DNA from: Azonexus sp.
Lineage (GTDB): Bacteria > Pseudomonadota > Gammaproteobacteria > Burkholderiales > Rhodocyclaceae
DNA length: 5,282 bases
Assembly: GCA_031285115.1 (NCBI GenBank)
Contig: JAITWU010000398.1
Location: 1 to 5,282, forward strand
Reading direction: 5' to 3'
The notes beneath the pieces were generated by a model. That model was not told where the DNA came from and did no database searches. It saw nothing but the letters and a program-made list of their open reading frames with translations. Both the position numbers and the translations under genes were made by a program. Of the stretch, positions 4,913 through 5,282 are shown one piece after another; position 1 is the first letter of the stretch; each line of letters begins with the position of its first letter.

Positions 4913-5282
4913 TTATTGCCGGATTTCGCGCTGGTTGCCCGGCGCAGCAAACTCGCCGCTGCTGCGGCAAGGGTTGATGTCCAACCCGCCGCGTCGGGTA
5001 TAACGGGCATGTACGGCAAGCGCCTCGGGGCGGCATTGGCGCTGGATGTCGCAAAAAATGCGTTCGACGCATTGCTCGTGAAATTCGTTGTGCTCACGGA
5101 AGGAGACGATGTAGCGCAACAAACCGGCGTGGTCGATGGGCTGGCCACGGTAGCGGATGACGACCATGGCCCAGTCCGGCTGGCCGGTGACGAGGCAGTT
5201 TGATTTGAGCAGGTGCGAGTACAGGGTTTCTTCGATGACCGGGCCGTCTGCGGTTGTCAGTAAATGTGGCGCGGGCTGGTAG
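4913..5282 (-). CDS. queF: NADPH-dependent 7-cyano-7-deazaguanine reductase, C-terminal part
   Basis: QueF reduces the nitrile of preQ0 to the amine of preQ1 with two NADPH in the cytoplasm, a step in making the tRNA wobble nucleoside queuosine. The gene runs off the right edge, so only about 122 C-terminal codons are seen. These begin in the frame that reads TYR-QPAPHLL and continue through [16 protein letters not shown]. The catalytic Cys of SNC (codon 5195-5197) and the Asp seven residues later (QPD) are intact, as is the substrate-binding FHEQCVE with its Glu. [13 protein letters not shown] and a terminal IRQ follow. The sequence closely parallels the C-terminal module of the long, bimodular E. 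coli-type QueF (about 280 aa), so roughly 160 residues should lie beyond the window. The Met at 5165-5167 is internal, because the catalytic Cys lies before it. The stop TAA is at 4913-4915. Confidence 0.95.
   Translation of the reverse strand, partial: YQPAPHLLTTADGPVIEETLYSHLLKSNCLVTGQPDWAMVVIRYRGQPIDHAGLLRYIVSFREHNEFHEQCVERIFCDIQRQCRPEALAVHARYTRRGGLDINPCRSSGEFAAPGNQREIRQ

Noticed and set aside
4913..5167. A short 84-aa protein starting at the ATG at 5167
   Set aside because: The same frame stays open to the window edge and encodes the conserved QueF segment with the catalytic Cys upstream of this Met, so it is an internal Met of a truncated queF.
1..5282. CRISPR array, insertion sequence, attachment site or toxin-antitoxin/defence cassette
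   Set aside because: There are no regularly spaced repeats, no transposase or integrase motifs, and no duplication of the tRNA 3' end downstream that would mark an integrated element.

Overview
This GC-rich window looks like chromosomal DNA of a betaproteobacterium, most likely from the Rhodocyclales (Dechloromonas/Azonexus/Zoogloea-like). That placement is an inference from three things: the style of the dihydrolipoyl dehydrogenase, the mix of DUF1178, FIST and E. coli-like QueF genes, and a PEP-CTERM protein gene behind a textbook sigma-54 promoter. No database search was possible. The first ~70 bases are an almost pure G/C homopolymer tract that looks like a contig-end or read artefact.

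Layout, left to right. A hairpin-forming intergenic repeat (about 77-121) precedes lpdA (158-1582, +), the E3 subunit of 2-oxo acid dehydrogenase complexes. lpdA ends at a strong intrinsic terminator with a GCAA loop and a T-rich tail. About 40 bp later comes a class II tRNA-Leu(UAA) gene (1681-1765, +) with encoded CCA. Twenty-two bp after that a GTG-started small lipoprotein gene (1788-2009, +) overlaps by 4 bp (ATGA) with a DUF1178 zinc-ribbon-like gene (2006-2461, +). A FIST-domain sensor-like gene lies convergent to these (2476-3597, -). Further right on the minus strand are a strong minus-strand terminator (3681-3717) and the PEP-CTERM exosortase-substrate gene it serves (3760-4614, -). 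That gene is preceded by a Shine-Dalgarno site, a -24/-12 promoter and an AT-rich upstream region. A pair of hairpin repeats separates this from the 3' end of queF (4913 to the right edge, -), the preQ0 reductase of queuosine synthesis.

How the genes work together. Mostly they do not: this is a string of short, independently regulated housekeeping and accessory units (central carbon metabolism, tRNA supply, tRNA modification, envelope proteins). Terminators after lpdA and after the PEP-CTERM gene mark unit boundaries. Only the lipoprotein-DUF1178 pair looks like an operon. The most informative regulatory signal is the sigma-54 promoter on the PEP-CTERM gene, which predicts control by RpoN and an enhancer-binding protein, as known for the PrsK/PrsR exopolysaccharide/PEP-CTERM systems. 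I did not find convincing evidence of an undescribed multi-gene system.
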